In this document: positions 8,837 through 18,989 of the stretch, piece by piece
How positions within the stretch are numbered: the first letter of the stretch is position 1
Layout: every line of letters begins with the position of its first letter
NCBI GenBank assembly: GCA_017501225.1
Contig: JAFVXH010000009.1
Coordinates: 1-64,000, forward strand
Length of the DNA stretch: 64,000 nt
Origin: Clostridia bacterium
GTDB lineage: Bacteria; Bacillota; Clostridia; Oscillospirales; CAG-272
Direction: 5' to 3'
Translations under genes and position numbers: made by a program
The notes under the pieces: model-generated
Told to the model about the DNA's origin: nothing
What the model saw: only the letters and a program-made list of their open reading frames with translations
Databases searched by the model: none

Positions 8837-9829
8837 ATGACAGAGCAGCTACAGCAGGAGGAGCAGAAGGGAACCCCTGAGGCGTCCTCCCCCGCACCTA
8901 CGGAGAATGCAGCGCCTGCCGATGAGCAGAAAAAGAACGTGACTCCCAAAAAACGCCGCCGTCGCTTTGGGGACCGTTCGGACGGATACAAGCTCCGTAC
9001 CATCAATCCCATGAACAAGTTCATGCCCTACGTCATGCCCCAGCGATGCGACGCATGCAACACCTATGCCGACCGTTTTGATATCACCAAGACCGATAAG
9101 TTCTGCAGAGAAAAGGTCAAGGCCGGCAAAACCAATTTCGGATTTTTGCATATCATGGTTGCAGCATACGTACGCGCTATCTCACAAAGACCCGCGCTGA
9201 ACCGATTTGTCAGCGGACAGAAGATCTACTCCCGCGGCGAGGAGATCCAGGTCGTCATGGCGATCAAAAAGACGCTTGCCTTGGATTCACCCGATACCAT
9301 CATCAAGGTGTTGCTCCACCCGTCCGATACGGTGGACGACGTCTACGAAAAGTTCAATGCCGCAATCACGGCGGTCCAATCCCAGCCCGAGGAGAAGTCC
9401 TCGTTCGATAAGCTGAACAAGGCACTTTCCATCATTCCGGGACTCCTTTGCCGTTGGACGGTCAAGTTCCTCAATTTCCTGGACTACTTCGGCTTGCTCC
9501 CCAAGAAGCTTCTGTGGCTCAGCCCCTTCCATGGGACCATGATCATTACCAGCATGGGCTCTCTTGGAATCCGCCCGATCTATCATCACATTTACAACTT
9601 CGGGAACCTTCCCGTCTTTCTTGCTTACGGCGGACGTCGCTCGGACGTAACGACCGACAGGGACGGAAACACCGTGACGCGTAAGTACATCGAGATGAAG
9701 GCGGTGACCGACGAACGCATCTGCGACGGATACTATTACGCATCGGCGTTCAAGATCATCAAGCGGTGTGTGGAAAATCCCGAGCTTCTGGATGTCCCAC
9801 CCGAAAAGATCTATCAGGATATCGACTGA
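8837..9829 (+). CDS. Stand-alone 2-oxoacid dehydrogenase E2-like acyltransferase domain
   Basis: A 330-aa protein: a charged Pro/Ala-rich N-terminus, a short basic patch KKRRRRFG, then one domain resembling the chloramphenicol-acetyltransferase-like catalytic core of E2 enzymes. There is no lipoyl domain or peripheral-subunit-binding domain, and no E1 or E3 genes nearby, so it is unlikely to act in a classic dehydrogenase complex. The usual active-site motif D-H-R-x-x-D-G reads DERICDG (about residue 291), with Glu replacing the catalytic His. [10 protein letters not shown] matches the conserved strand before it. The real reaction is unknown. The start follows AAAAAAGGAG; a terminator follows the gene. 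Confidence 0.75.
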   Translation: MTEQLQQEEQKGTPEASSPAPTENAAPADEQKKNVTPKKRRRRFGDRSDGYKLRTINPMNKFMPYVMPQRCDACNTYADRFDITKTDKFCREKVKAGKTNFGFLHIMVAAYVRAISQRPALNRFVSGQKIYSRGEEIQVVMAIKKTLALDSPDTIIKVLLHPSDTVDDVYEKFNAAITAVQSQPEEKSSFDKLNKALSIIPGLLCRWTVKFLNFLDYFGLLPKKLLWLSPFHGTMIITSMGSLGIRPIYHHIYNFGNLPVFLAYGGRRSDVTTDRDGNTVTRKYIEMKAVTDERICDGYYYASAFKIIKRCVENPELLDVPPEKIYQDID

Positions 9830-9847
9830 CGGTCCGTTTGATCAAGC

Positions 9848-9884
9848 AGCACGCAAGGCGTTTTTCGCTTTGCGTGCTTTTTTG
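9848..9884 (+). terminator. Terminator after the E2-like gene
   Basis: Thirteen-bp stem (9848-9860 with 9866-9878, one G-T pair) followed by a T-run. Confidence 0.85.
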
Positions 9885-9958
9885 TGTTGCCGGAGTGTTG
9901 AAATCGCGTTTTTCGGGTGAAAAATATATAAAAATATAATAAAATATTGGAGGAAGTA

Positions 9959-9987
9959 TTTACAACGGACAAAAGTTGTGGTATACT
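9959..9987 (+). promoter_or_regulatory. Promoter of the yybS-gdpP-rplI-dnaB operon
   Basis: TTTACA (9959-9964), 17-bp spacer, TATACT (9982-9987). The spacer region carries a 5-bp inverted repeat ACAAC...GTTGT (9962-9979) that might be an operator. Confidence 0.6.
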
Positions 9988-10031
9988 GTTACAATAGGAT
10001 AGTTATGTACCAAGGAAAGGAGGATGCCGGT

Positions 10032-11285
10032 ATGAGCGATTCTGAAAAGCTTGAAAATCCGTGGAAGGATCGGGATTCGCTTCCAAGCCCGAAGGGGGAG
10101 GATATCGCGCTTGCAATGCTGATGCTGCTGCTTTGCGCGCTTTGCATTCCGTTTTGCTTTTACGACTGGGTTCCCCCCGTCCTGCTCGCGGCAGTGTTCT
10201 CCTATATCGTTTACGCGGTCCGCAAGCCAAGGGCTGTGATCGCCCTTTTGCTTCTGGCGGTGATTCCCTCCGCATTTTTCTCGGGTCTTTCCGTCAGCGC
10301 GTTGCTTTTTGCTCTGGTGGTGGGAACGGGATGCTTTGCGTATCTGATCACGCTGTGCAAAAGTCCTTACCTTGCGGTGCTTCCGTTTGTAGTGGCCTTT
10401 GGGATCGCGCGAGTGATCCTGCGTGATACGGAGCCCGCACTGCTTACACTGGTATGTATTCCGTCCGGCCTGCTCCTTGCCATTGCCACGCGTAAGGCGC
10501 TTTCGCGCACGGTCGCGGTGATCATGACGCTGATCGGATTTCTGATCCCACTTGGATTGATCCTGTGGATCGTCCTGGGACGCATGGCGTCGGATATGGG
10601 AGTCGAGCTTGCTCAATGTCTTGCGTATATCAGGGAGGAGCTTACCGCATTCCTGATCGCGGTGCGTGAGGAGTTCATCCGCACCATGCCTACGCTGATG
10701 GAAGGAACGGACGATGCCGCGGGACGCCTGGCGCAGATGGAGCAAACGGTCAGAAGCGTGCTTTCGGATGCCTTCTTTGTGGATCTGACCGCGTCCTTGT
10801 TCAATCTTCTTCCCGGAATTGCCGTGCTGCTGTGCAGCATTCCGGCATACGCGGCGCAATTCCTGCTGGCATACCAATACGCCGGTACGGGCATGGAAGC
10901 CGTCGTAACTCCGCAGTCACTGAAGTTTATCATGAGTCCTACGTCGGCGATCCTGTTTATGATCGCGTTTCTGATCAACCTGTTCGCCTCGGGCAACAGC
11001 TTTGCCGTTGCGGTCATCGGGAATTTTTATCTGATGCTTTTGCCCGCCTTTTGCGTGGTGGGAGCACAAAGCATCGGCGCCATTCTTCATCCGGCGCGTG
11101 GAGGCGCCAGACTGTTCCTTTTGCTCCTGATCGCCTCTGCGATTTGTTGCTTGGGTGTGAATACCTTTTCCATGCTTGCTTTCTTTGGCGCTTACGAAGC
11201 GCTGATATACGCAGTTCGCGAAAAAATGGCACGAACGGTGTCTGAGGGCGGCGACGATCACAATGGGGAAGACCCCATGGAATAA
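10032..11285 (+). CDS. yybS: YybS-like DUF2232 polytopic membrane protein
   Basis: A 417-aa protein with about eight hydrophobic helices and an acidic tail. It sits directly before gdpP, rplI and dnaB, which is the B. subtilis yybS-yybT-rplI-dnaC order, and its topology fits the DUF2232 family. The molecular role is unknown, though some relatives look like substrate-binding membrane components. Identification rests as much on context as on sequence. The start at 10032 follows AAAGGAGGA by 6 nt; an ATG at 10004 is out of this frame. Confidence 0.8.
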   Translation: MSDSEKLENPWKDRDSLPSPKGEDIALAMLMLLLCALCIPFCFYDWVPPVLLAAVFSYIVYAVRKPRAVIALLLLAVIPSAFFSGLSVSALLFALVVGTGCFAYLITLCKSPYLAVLPFVVAFGIARVILRDTEPALLTLVCIPSGLLLAIATRKALSRTVAVIMTLIGFLIPLGLILWIVLGRMASDMGVELAQCLAYIREELTAFLIAVREEFIRTMPTLMEGTDDAAGRLAQMEQTVRSVLSDAFFVDLTASLFNLLPGIAVLLCSIPAYAAQFLLAYQYAGTGMEAVVTPQSLKFIMSPTSAILFMIAFLINLFASGNSFAVAVIGNFYLMLLPAFCVVGAQSIGAILHPARGGARLFLLLLIASAICCLGVNTFSMLAFFGAYEALIYAVREKMARTVSEGGDDHNGEDPME

Positions 11286-11330
11286 CCCTTCCCGAAAATA
11301 GACTTTTCGAAAAGCAAGGAGAAATTGACT

Positions 11331-13436
11331 ATGCCAAGAAACCCAAAATCCATGTTTCGAACCGATCTGCGGACACCGCTGATCCTGTGCTCCGTCGTCG
11401 GACTTGTTGTTTTGCTTGCGGCGGTTGCGGTGTCTTACCTTGTTCCGAGAGAACAGCTCTGGATCTATGAAACCGCTCTTGGCGGCATTTACGTTTTGGT
11501 AGTCGGGATCACGCTGTGGGCATACCTTGCGCGTTATCACCGCATTACGTTGGCGAATGACGCGGCGGATCTGATGACCACCGAGGTCAGCGATATGTTC
11601 CGCTACGTGGTGGACGTGCCGTATGCGATCATCAATGCGGACGGCATCGTGAAGATCGCCAGCGGTGCTCTGCAGGATATTCTGCAGCTTCGCTCTCCTC
11701 TTTGCAATATCGCCGTCAGCAGCTTTTGCAAGATCCCCATGCGCGAGATCGTTGCCTATGCGCAAAACGGTGCACAGGTCAAGGATATTACCGTGACCGA
11801 GGACGGCGTGCCGATCGACAATACGCAGCCCATGCGTACCGAGATCGACGGCAAGCAGTATGAGCTGAAATGCTATACCATGCGTTCCCGCGGCAAGGAG
11901 TACTACTTCGTTGTCTTTGAGGACGTGACCGAGCTGCAGAGCATCCGCAAGAAAAAGCAAGAGGAAGAACCGATCGTTGCTTATATCGTCATCGACAGCC
12001 TTCAGGAGCTTGCACAGTATATCCGTGTCAGCTACAGCACGGCGGTCAGTGAGATCGAGGGCAAGCTCAAGGAGTGGGCACAAAGCTTTAACGGCATGCT
12101 TCAGGAATATGAGCGTGAAAAGTATCTGTTGGTCTTTACGCACTCCGCGCTTCAGACCTGCATCGACAACAAATTTCAGATTCTGGATACCATCCGCAGC
12201 GTCAAGCTGGGAGATAACAGCTTCCCGGTCACCATCTCCATGGGTGTCGGAGCCATTCAGGGAAGCTTTGAGGATAAAGAGCGTGCCGCAAGCGATGCGC
12301 TGGATATTGCTTTGCAAAAGGGTGGTGACCAGGTCGTTGTCAACGACGGGAAGTCCATCACGCCTTACGGAGGACGCATCAATACCATGTACGGCTCCTC
12401 CACCATTACCTCCCGTGTCAACTCCGAGCATCTTTGCCATCTGATTCGTGAGGCGGGCAACGTGCTGATCATGGGACACCGTTCTCCCGACTACGATTCC
12501 ATCGGCTCCTGCGTCGGTCTTGCAAGACTTGCCATTTGTGCGCGTGGGGATGCCTCCAAGATCCGCGTTGTCATCAACCGCGATCACGCCAACTTCCGCA
12601 TGTGCTACGATCTGCTTGCGGGAATTCCCGAGTATCGCTCAATGTTCATCAGCGGAGATACCGCGATGGATGCCGTGCGCTCGGATACGCTTCTGATCAT
12701 GAGCGACGTCAACAACGTATTCAATACGGAAACGCCCCGCCTGCTCAAATGCGTCAAGAACGTGGTCATCATCGACCACCATCGCCGTCAGGACCAGCCC
12801 TATGAATTCAAGCCTCTGATGACCTATATCCGTCCCGCGGTCGCGGCTGCGAGTGAGCTGGTCAGCGAAATGCTGGAGTTCAGCCCCTACCGCACGCGCC
12901 TGCTCAAGGAGGAGGCGAACCTGATGCTGGCGGGCATGATGCTGGATACCAAGAACTTTACGCAGGGCGCGGGTATGCAGACCTTCTCGGCGGTGCAGTA
13001 CCTCTATCAAAGGGGTGCACACGCGAATGCCATTCGCAATTTCTTTACCGAGAGCATGTCCAACCTCTTTACGGCGTGCGATATCGACAGCCGTACCCGT
13101 ACCTACCGCGATAAGGTCGCGCTGACCTGGCTGAGTGTCGATCACGCCGCGACGGAAAGTGATAATATCGCGGTCGCGAAGGCGGCGGATAAGCTGATGA
13201 CCATTGACGGCATCGAGGCGTCCTTCGCGCTTCTTCGCGCAGAGAATACCGTTACCATTTCGGCTCGCTCGCGCGATAAGATCAACGTTCAGATCATCAT
13301 GCAGCGCTTAGGTGGCGGCGGTCACTACGATATGGCGGGCGCGCGCCTGACGCACACCTCCCTGGAGGCGGCTTGCGTACAGCTCAAGACCGTTCTGGAC
13401 GATTACCTCGACAACGATTACGAGGAAAACAAATAA
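11331..13436 (+). CDS. gdpP: Cyclic-di-AMP phosphodiesterase GdpP
   Basis: Membrane-bound enzyme that degrades c-di-AMP, a messenger for osmotic and wall stress. The 701-aa order is the family standard: two N-terminal helices (about 15-65), a PAS domain (about 85-160), a degenerate GGDEF domain (about 175-300) without a GGDEF motif, then the DHH domain with GHRSPDYDSIG (about 380-390), MSDVN, IDHHRR (about 480) and DTKNF, and a DHHA1 domain ending with GGGGHYDMAGA. Start at 11331 after AAGGAG; an in-frame TTG two codons upstream is less likely. Confidence 0.96.
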   Translation: MPRNPKSMFRTDLRTPLILCSVVGLVVLLAAVAVSYLVPREQLWIYETALGGIYVLVVGITLWAYLARYHRITLANDAADLMTTEVSDMFRYVVDVPYAIINADGIVKIASGALQDILQLRSPLCNIAVSSFCKIPMREIVAYAQNGAQVKDITVTEDGVPIDNTQPMRTEIDGKQYELKCYTMRSRGKEYYFVVFEDVTELQSIRKKKQEEEPIVAYIVIDSLQELAQYIRVSYSTAVSEIEGKLKEWAQSFNGMLQEYEREKYLLVFTHSALQTCIDNKFQILDTIRSVKLGDNSFPVTISMGVGAIQGSFEDKERAASDALDIALQKGGDQVVVNDGKSITPYGGRINTMYGSSTITSRVNSEHLCHLIREAGNVLIMGHRSPDYDSIGSCVGLARLAICARGDASKIRVVINRDHANFRMCYDLLAGIPEYRSMFISGDTAMDAVRSDTLLIMSDVNNVFNTETPRLLKCVKNVVIIDHHRRQDQPYEFKPLMTYIRPAVAAASELVSEMLEFSPYRTRLLKEEANLMLAGMMLDTKNFTQGAGMQTFSAVQYLYQRGAHANAIRNFFTESMSNLFTACDIDSRTRTYRDKVALTWLSVDHAATESDNIAVAKAADKLMTIDGIEASFALLRAENTVTISARSRDKINVQIIMQRLGGGGHYDMAGARLTHTSLEAACVQLKTVLDDYLDNDYEENK

Positions 13437-13499
13437 GTCGGCTCCCAAGGATTGGGTGTCGGCAGACGATAACTGATAAAAGAAAACGGAGACAATACT

Positions 13500-13946
13500 A
13501 TGAAAGTGATTTTACTTGCAGACGTCAAGGGACAGGGCAAAAAGAACGAAGTGATCGAGGTATCCGACGGATACGGCAAGAACTTTTTGATCCCTCGCAA
13601 GCTCGCAAAGCTCGCTGACGCGCAGTCCCTCAACGACGTCAAGGTGAAGGCAGAGGCAAAGGCATATCGCATTGAAACCGAGCGTCGCGAGGCGCAGGAG
13701 CTTGCGGAAAAGCTCAAGTCCCTCTTGGTAAAGGTTCCCGCAACCAGCGGCGCTGACGGAAGACTTTACGGCTCCGTCACCACCAAGGATATCGTAGAGC
13801 ATTTGCAGGCACAGCACGGCATCGTGATCGACAAGAGAAAGCTCGTGCTGAACGACGCCATCAAGACCTACGGACGCTTCGAGGTAGAGGTCAAGCTCTA
13901 CACCGAGGTCACCGGCGCGATCAACGTTTTGGTTTGCGAAAAGTAA
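13500..13946 (+). CDS. rplI: Large-subunit ribosomal protein bL9
   Basis: Binds 23S rRNA and extends from the ribosome near the L1 stalk. The 148-aa length is normal. The N-terminal rRNA-binding domain reads [15 protein letters not shown] and YGKNFLIPR (residues 1-30), followed by a long helix and the C-terminal domain. It lies between gdpP and dnaB, its usual place in Firmicutes. GGAGA stands a little far upstream of the ATG. Confidence 0.97.
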   Translation: MKVILLADVKGQGKKNEVIEVSDGYGKNFLIPRKLAKLADAQSLNDVKVKAEAKAYRIETERREAQELAEKLKSLLVKVPATSGADGRLYGSVTTKDIVEHLQAQHGIVIDKRKLVLNDAIKTYGRFEVEVKLYTEVTGAINVLVCEK

Positions 13947-13955
13947 GGATTTGAT

Positions 13956-15296
13956 ATGCAAGACGAATTGATGAAAAAGCTCCCGTTCTCCATGCCCGCG
14001 GAGCAGTCCCTGCTGGGTTCTGTTCTGATTGATCCCGCGGCATTGAACGAGGTTGCCGATCTTTTGTCGGCAGAGGATTTTTATTTGACGGAGCATAAGC
14101 AGATCTATCTTGCGATGCGCGAGCTCTTTCTGACCAACCGCGAGATCGACGTGGTCACGCTGATCGACACGCTCGTGGTCAAGGGCATTTACAGCAAGTC
14201 GGGAGGCGAGGACTACATCCGCACCCTGACCGCGGCTGTTCCCGATGCGCTCAACGTCAAGGATTATGCCAAGATCGTCAAGGAAAAGAGCGTTCTGCGA
14301 CAGCTGATCGCGGCATGCTCCGAGATCTCCGAGGCTGCGTACTCCGAGCAGGAGGCGGTCACAAGCATTCTTGACCACGCCGAGAATCTGATCTTCAATA
14401 TCGCACAAGGACGCGATACCAAGAACTTTTTGCACATCCGCGAGGTGCTTGGCGGCGTTTACGAGCATTTGCACGAGCTCAATACCAATAAGGAGGCTAC
14501 CGCGGGAACGCCCACGGGCTTTTCGGGCCTTGACCGCGTGCTGGCGGGACTCGGAAAGAGCGATCTGGTGCTTGTCGGCGCACGTCCCGGTATGGGTAAG
14601 ACCTCGTTTGCGCTCAACCTTGCCACAAACGTTGCAAAGCAAACCAAAAAAACGGTCTGCATCTTCTCCCTTGAGATGTCTGCGGATCAGCTGGTCAACC
14701 GTATGCTTTCGAGCGAGGCGTTGATCGATAGCTATGCGATGCGTACGGGCGCGCTCAAGCCCGACGAATGGGAAAAGCTGGCGGTTGCAGCGGGGCAGCT
14801 TGCGGGATGCGAAATTTTGATCGACGACACGTCGGGAATGACCGTAACCGCGATGAAGGCAAAGCTTCGCCGTGTCAAGAATCTGGGTCTGGTCGTCATC
14901 GACTACCTGGGTCTTATGCAGGGCGACGGACATAAGGAAAACCGCGTACAGGAGGTTTCCGAGATCTCCCGCTCGCTTAAGATCATGGCAAAGGAGCTTT
15001 CCGTTCCGATCATTTGCTGCGCGCAGCTCTCCCGTGCTCCCGAGCAACGCCAGGGCAACAAGCCTCAGCTTTCCGACCTTCGTGATTCGGGTGCGATCGA
15101 GCAGGACGCCGATACGGTTATTTTCCTCTACCGCAGCGAATACTATAAAACCGATGAGGGTGCCAACCAGGATACCAGCATCGCAGAGGTCATCATTGCC
15201 AAAAACCGCCACGGCTCTACGGGCACTGTCAATATGGGCTGGAGCGGTAAGTTTACCAAGTTTATTACCATCGATCGGGAGCAGGAGGCAAGATAA
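13956..15296 (+). CDS. dnaB: Replicative DNA helicase
   Basis: Hexameric ATP-driven helicase that opens the replication fork (called DnaC in Bacillus). The 446-aa protein has the N-terminal primase-contact domain beginning PFSMPAEQSLLG, a linker, and the RecA-like domain with Walker A ARPGMGKTS (about 209-217), Walker B LVVIDYLGLM and the late motif SGAIEQDADTV. It begins 9 nt after rplI and its stop overlaps the tilS start by one base. Confidence 0.97.
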   Translation: MQDELMKKLPFSMPAEQSLLGSVLIDPAALNEVADLLSAEDFYLTEHKQIYLAMRELFLTNREIDVVTLIDTLVVKGIYSKSGGEDYIRTLTAAVPDALNVKDYAKIVKEKSVLRQLIAACSEISEAAYSEQEAVTSILDHAENLIFNIAQGRDTKNFLHIREVLGGVYEHLHELNTNKEATAGTPTGFSGLDRVLAGLGKSDLVLVGARPGMGKTSFALNLATNVAKQTKKTVCIFSLEMSADQLVNRMLSSEALIDSYAMRTGALKPDEWEKLAVAAGQLAGCEILIDDTSGMTVTAMKAKLRRVKNLGLVVIDYLGLMQGDGHKENRVQEVSEISRSLKIMAKELSVPIICCAQLSRAPEQRQGNKPQLSDLRDSGAIEQDADTVIFLYRSEYYKTDEGANQDTSIAEVIIAKNRHGSTGTVNMGWSGKFTKFITIDREQEAR

Positions 15297-16687
15297 TGCC
15301 AAAGGAGCATGATCTGAGGCTGCCTTACCGCTTGCCGCACGCCCTTGCGGGAAAAGTACCGGGTGAGGGCGTTCTGTTGGCGCTCTCGGGCGGCGTGGAT
15401 TCGATGTGTCTGTTACATCTTTTGGCAGAGGATGCCAAGAGATATCAGTTTCCCCTCATCCTCGCGCACGTCAACCACGGCATCCGCGGGGAGGAGGCAC
15501 TGCGCGACCGCGCATTCTGTGCGCGCGTTGCCGCGGAATACCGTTTGCCCATTCACATTCTGGACGCCGACGTTCCAAGTCTTGCCAAGAGGCATAAAAC
15601 GACCCTTGAGGAAGAAGCGAGAAACGTCAGATACGCCTATTTTGCGGATCTGATGAAGGCGGAGGGGATTCCGATCTTAGTGACTGCCCATCATGCCGAC
15701 GATCAGCTCGAAACGGTGCTGTTCCGTCTGTCACGCGGATGCGGGCCGGCAGGTCTTGGGGGGATCGCTCCCGTTCGTGACTTCGGCACGGGGGTTTTGG
15801 TACGCCCGCTTCTGGAGGTGACGCGTGGGGAGCTTTTACACTATGCCGATCTGCACGGGATCCCTTCCGTAGAGGATAGCACCAACGCCGATCGGAGCTG
15901 TGCGCGCAACCGCATCCGTCACGACGTGACGCCGGTGCTGTGCGAGCTGTTTCCCAACTTGCAGCAAAGAACGACCGCGTTGAGCGCTTCCTTGCGGGAG
16001 GACGAGGCGCTTTTGCGCTCTATGGCAAGGGATTTTTTGCAAAGGCGGGATACGAGAGAGTTCCTTTTGACAAAGGAGCTGCTGTCGTTGCATCCCGCCA
16101 TCGCCAAGCGTGTCATTGCCCTGTGGGTCGAGGAGCGCTTGCAGCTTTCGGTTTCTTCCTTGCAAATGCTCACGGTCTGGAATTTGCTGACGGCGGAGGA
16201 GCGCAGGGCAGAGGTCACGCTCACCGGCGGGGCGTCGCTTCGAATCGAGCAGGGACATGTGTATGCCTTGCGAAGGGAATTGCGCGAGGCGATTTCGTAT
16301 TCGATCCCCGTATCCGTGGGGGAGTGGCAGGTTCCGCAGAGCGATATCCGCGTTCTTGTCACCAAATGCGACAAAAACGCAAAAATTTACAATTTGTCAA
16401 CGGAAAACGCTATCAATCTGTGTATTCCATCTGCTATGATGAAGAACGTGTTCTGGCGTTCGCGCAAGGCGGGGGATATGATCCTCCTTGGCGGAATGCA
16501 CCGCAAATTGCGCAAGCTGTATAGCGCAAAGAAGATCCCGCTTTCCCTGCGGGAGCGGATGCCGCTTTTGTGCGACGGGGACGGAATTCTCTGGGCGCCC
16601 ATGATCGGTGTGCGGGATGGCGCAGCTGTTACGGGGGAGGAGCTTCTGGAGCTTCGGATCCTGCCTGACAAATCAGAAAGCAATTGA
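15296..16687 (+). CDS. tilS: tRNA(Ile)-lysidine synthetase
   Basis: Modifies C34 of the CAU-anticodon tRNA-Ile to lysidine so that it reads AUA. The PP-loop ATP-pyrophosphatase motif SGGVDSM is at residues 31-37, followed by HVNHGIRGEEA and HHADDQLET, both typical of TilS; the C-terminal domain carries WRSRKAGDMI and KKIPLSLRERMPL. The length, 463 aa, is normal. It starts with TAATG overlap on dnaB. In many Firmicutes hpt lies between tilS and ftsH; here it is absent. Confidence 0.95.
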   Translation: MPKEHDLRLPYRLPHALAGKVPGEGVLLALSGGVDSMCLLHLLAEDAKRYQFPLILAHVNHGIRGEEALRDRAFCARVAAEYRLPIHILDADVPSLAKRHKTTLEEEARNVRYAYFADLMKAEGIPILVTAHHADDQLETVLFRLSRGCGPAGLGGIAPVRDFGTGVLVRPLLEVTRGELLHYADLHGIPSVEDSTNADRSCARNRIRHDVTPVLCELFPNLQQRTTALSASLREDEALLRSMARDFLQRRDTREFLLTKELLSLHPAIAKRVIALWVEERLQLSVSSLQMLTVWNLLTAEERRAEVTLTGGASLRIEQGHVYALRRELREAISYSIPVSVGEWQVPQSDIRVLVTKCDKNAKIYNLSTENAINLCIPSAMMKNVFWRSRKAGDMILLGGMHRKLRKLYSAKKIPLSLRERMPLLCDGDGILWAPMIGVRDGAAVTGEELLELRILPDKSESN

Positions 16688-16738
16688 CAGCTTATCTCGG
16701 TAAGCTTGAACGAAAATAAACCTTGGACGGAGGAACCA

Positions 16739-18775
16739 ATGAAAAAACGCAGTTTCATCAGCGAAATTCTGTTTTACGCAGTCGTTTTGGGACTGATCAT
16801 TTTTGTTCTTTCCACGCTCTTTTCGGGCGGGGCAGAGCAGGTAAAAGAGGATTACGCGACAATCGACTCCTATTTCAGACATGGGCAAGTCGTAAAGGTC
16901 TTCATCACGCAGGAGCACGAGCTTGTTCTGGACGTCGTGATAGACGGTGTCGGTCAGCAAAAGATCTATCAGATCGCGGATATCGACAATTTCCATGCAT
17001 TCTTTGACGAGAAGATCCAGGCGGGCATAGATGCGGGACAGATCGTGTTCTACGACGTTGAGCCCGCGACGGAATATCCGTGGTGGCTCAGTCTTCTGCC
17101 CTGGATTTTGATTTTGATCGCGTTGGTCGTGATCTATATCATTTTCTTCCGTCAGTTCAACGCCAAGGGTGGTGCGGGTAAGTTCAATTCCTTTGGCAAG
17201 GCACGTGTCAAAACGCCCTCTGCCAACGATAAGAGCAAGGTTCTTTTCCGCGACGTCGCGGGTGCGGACGAGGAGAAGGAGGAGCTTGTCGAGATCGTGG
17301 AGTTCCTCAAGGATCCTTCCAAATTCACAAGACTTGGCGCAAAGATCCCCCACGGCGTATTGCTCGTGGGCCCTCCCGGTACCGGTAAGACCCTGCTTGC
17401 AAAGGCAGTGGCAGGCGAGGCGGGTGTCCCGTTCTACTCCATTTCCGGTTCGGATTTCGTAGAGATGTACGTCGGTGTCGGTGCATCGCGCGTGCGCGAT
17501 CTGTTTGAAACCGCGCGCAAATCCACCGCTTCCATCGTCTTTATCGATGAGATCGATGCCGTAGGACGCCACAGAGGCGCGGGTCTTGGCGGCGGACACG
17601 ACGAACGCGAGCAGACTCTGAACCAGCTGCTCGTCGAGATGGACGGCTTTGGCTCGCATGACGGCATCATCGTCATCGCGGCAACCAACCGCCCCGATAT
17701 TCTGGATCCCGCATTGCTCCGTCCCGGACGCTTTGACCGTCAGGTTACCGTCAACTATCCCGATATGAAGGGACGCGAGGAGATCCTGAAGGTACACGCG
17801 CGCAACAAGCCCTTGGAGGAGAGCGTGGACTTCCGTAAGATCGCGCAGTCTACCATCGGCTTTACCGGTGCGGACCTTGCAAATCTGCTCAACGAGGCAG
17901 CGCTGCTTGCCGCAAAGAAGAACAAGACACTCATCGGTATGGAGGACGTCGAGGCGGCTTATATGAAGACCCTGCTCGGACCTCAGAAAAAGTCGCGCAT
18001 CCGTTCCGAAAAGGAAAACAAGCTCACCGCTTACCACGAGGCGGGACACGCAGTGGTGTCCTACTTCTGCAAGCATACCGATCCCATCAAGCTGATCACC
18101 ATCATCCCCGCAGGCAGAGCCGGCGGCGTGACGGTTTCCCGTCCCGAGGAGGATATTCACTACGGCACGCGCGGCGGAATGCTGGATAATATCTGCATGA
18201 CGCTTGGCGGACGTGTCGCGGAGGAGCTGATTCTGGATGATATTTCCACCGGCGCTTCGGGTGACATTCAGCAGGCAACCGAAACCGCGCGCAAGATGGT
18301 TACGCGCTACGGTATGAGCGAGCGGCTTGGTACGGTTCTGTACGGATCGGGACATTCCGAGGTCTTCCTCGGCCGCGATTATGGAACGGGCAAGGACTAT
18401 TCCGAAAAGACCTCTGCCGCAATTGATGAGGAGATCCAGCGTATCATCGCCGAGATGTATGCAAGAGCCAAGGAGATCCTCTCGGAAAATACCGAGAAGC
18501 TCCGCTTTGTTGCAGAGTATCTTCTGACGCATGAGAGCATGGACGAGGATCAGTTTGTAGCCGCTATGAAGGACGGCGCAACCGTCGAGGAGCTGGAGGC
18601 GATTGCAGCAGACAAGGCAGAAAAGAGCAAGCAGGAAAACGAGCTCCGTCAAAAGGAGCAGGAGGAGCTTGCAAAGCAGAATGAGAAACAGGAGTCCGAG
18701 AAGAGCCTGGATGCAACCGATGGGGAGGATATCTCTCCGAGCGGTCAGGATTCCGATGGCAGTGTAGGGCATTAA
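16739..18775 (+). CDS. ftsH: ATP-dependent membrane zinc metalloprotease
   Basis: Membrane-anchored AAA+ protease that extracts and degrades membrane and regulatory proteins. The 678-aa protein has two N-terminal helices flanking an external domain (about 10-30 and 115-140), Walker A GPPGTGKT (about 211-218), Walker [10 protein letters not shown], the arginine-finger region RPGRFDRQ, and the zinc site HEAGH (about 432-436). The tail is long, acidic and coiled-coil-like. The ATG at 16739 follows GGAGGAA; an upstream in-frame ATG at 16706 lacks a ribosome site. A strong terminator ends the operon. Confidence 0.97.
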   Translation: MKKRSFISEILFYAVVLGLIIFVLSTLFSGGAEQVKEDYATIDSYFRHGQVVKVFITQEHELVLDVVIDGVGQQKIYQIADIDNFHAFFDEKIQAGIDAGQIVFYDVEPATEYPWWLSLLPWILILIALVVIYIIFFRQFNAKGGAGKFNSFGKARVKTPSANDKSKVLFRDVAGADEEKEELVEIVEFLKDPSKFTRLGAKIPHGVLLVGPPGTGKTLLAKAVAGEAGVPFYSISGSDFVEMYVGVGASRVRDLFETARKSTASIVFIDEIDAVGRHRGAGLGGGHDEREQTLNQLLVEMDGFGSHDGIIVIAATNRPDILDPALLRPGRFDRQVTVNYPDMKGREEILKVHARNKPLEESVDFRKIAQSTIGFTGADLANLLNEAALLAAKKNKTLIGMEDVEAAYMKTLLGPQKKSRIRSEKENKLTAYHEAGHAVVSYFCKHTDPIKLITIIPAGRAGGVTVSRPEEDIHYGTRGGMLDNICMTLGGRVAEELILDDISTGASGDIQQATETARKMVTRYGMSERLGTVLYGSGHSEVFLGRDYGTGKDYSEKTSAAIDEEIQRIIAEMYARAKEILSENTEKLRFVAEYLLTHESMDEDQFVAAMKDGATVEELEAIAADKAEKSKQENELRQKEQEELAKQNEKQESEKSLDATDGEDISPSGQDSDGSVGH

Positions 18776-18788
18776 GCCCGATCGGGCA

Positions 18789-18823
18789 GCGTCCGTGATG
18801 GATTTCATCACGGACGCTTTTTT
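18789..18823 (+). terminator. Terminator after ftsH
   Basis: Twelve-bp perfect stem (18789-18800 with 18806-18817), 5-nt loop, T-run of six. Confidence 0.93.
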
Positions 18824-18876
18824 ATGCCTTGCATGCAAAAAAGGTGCGTTTTTTTTGAAAAAGAGTGTGTGACGCA

Positions 18877-18905
18877 TTGATTTTTCAGGGATCATGTGAT
18901 ATAAT
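18877..18905 (+). promoter_or_regulatory. Promoter of the carboxyltransferase operon
   Basis: TTGATT (18877-18882), 17-bp spacer, TATAAT (18900-18905). Confidence 0.75.
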
Positions 18906-18989
18906 TTAGTAAAATGGGGTAGGATGGGGATTTTTAAAGATCCACGCGGTTTTCCACCCACAAAAGAAGCAATGACGGAGGATTTCTTT

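Noticed and set aside
13512-15302. Long open frame antisense to rplI and dnaB
   Set aside because: Complement of well-conserved genes; it arises from the GC-biased codon use of the real strand.
18924-18989. ATG at 18924 as start of the carboxyltransferase
   Set aside because: It is too close to the predicted transcription start with no good ribosome site, while GGAGG precedes the ATG at 18990.
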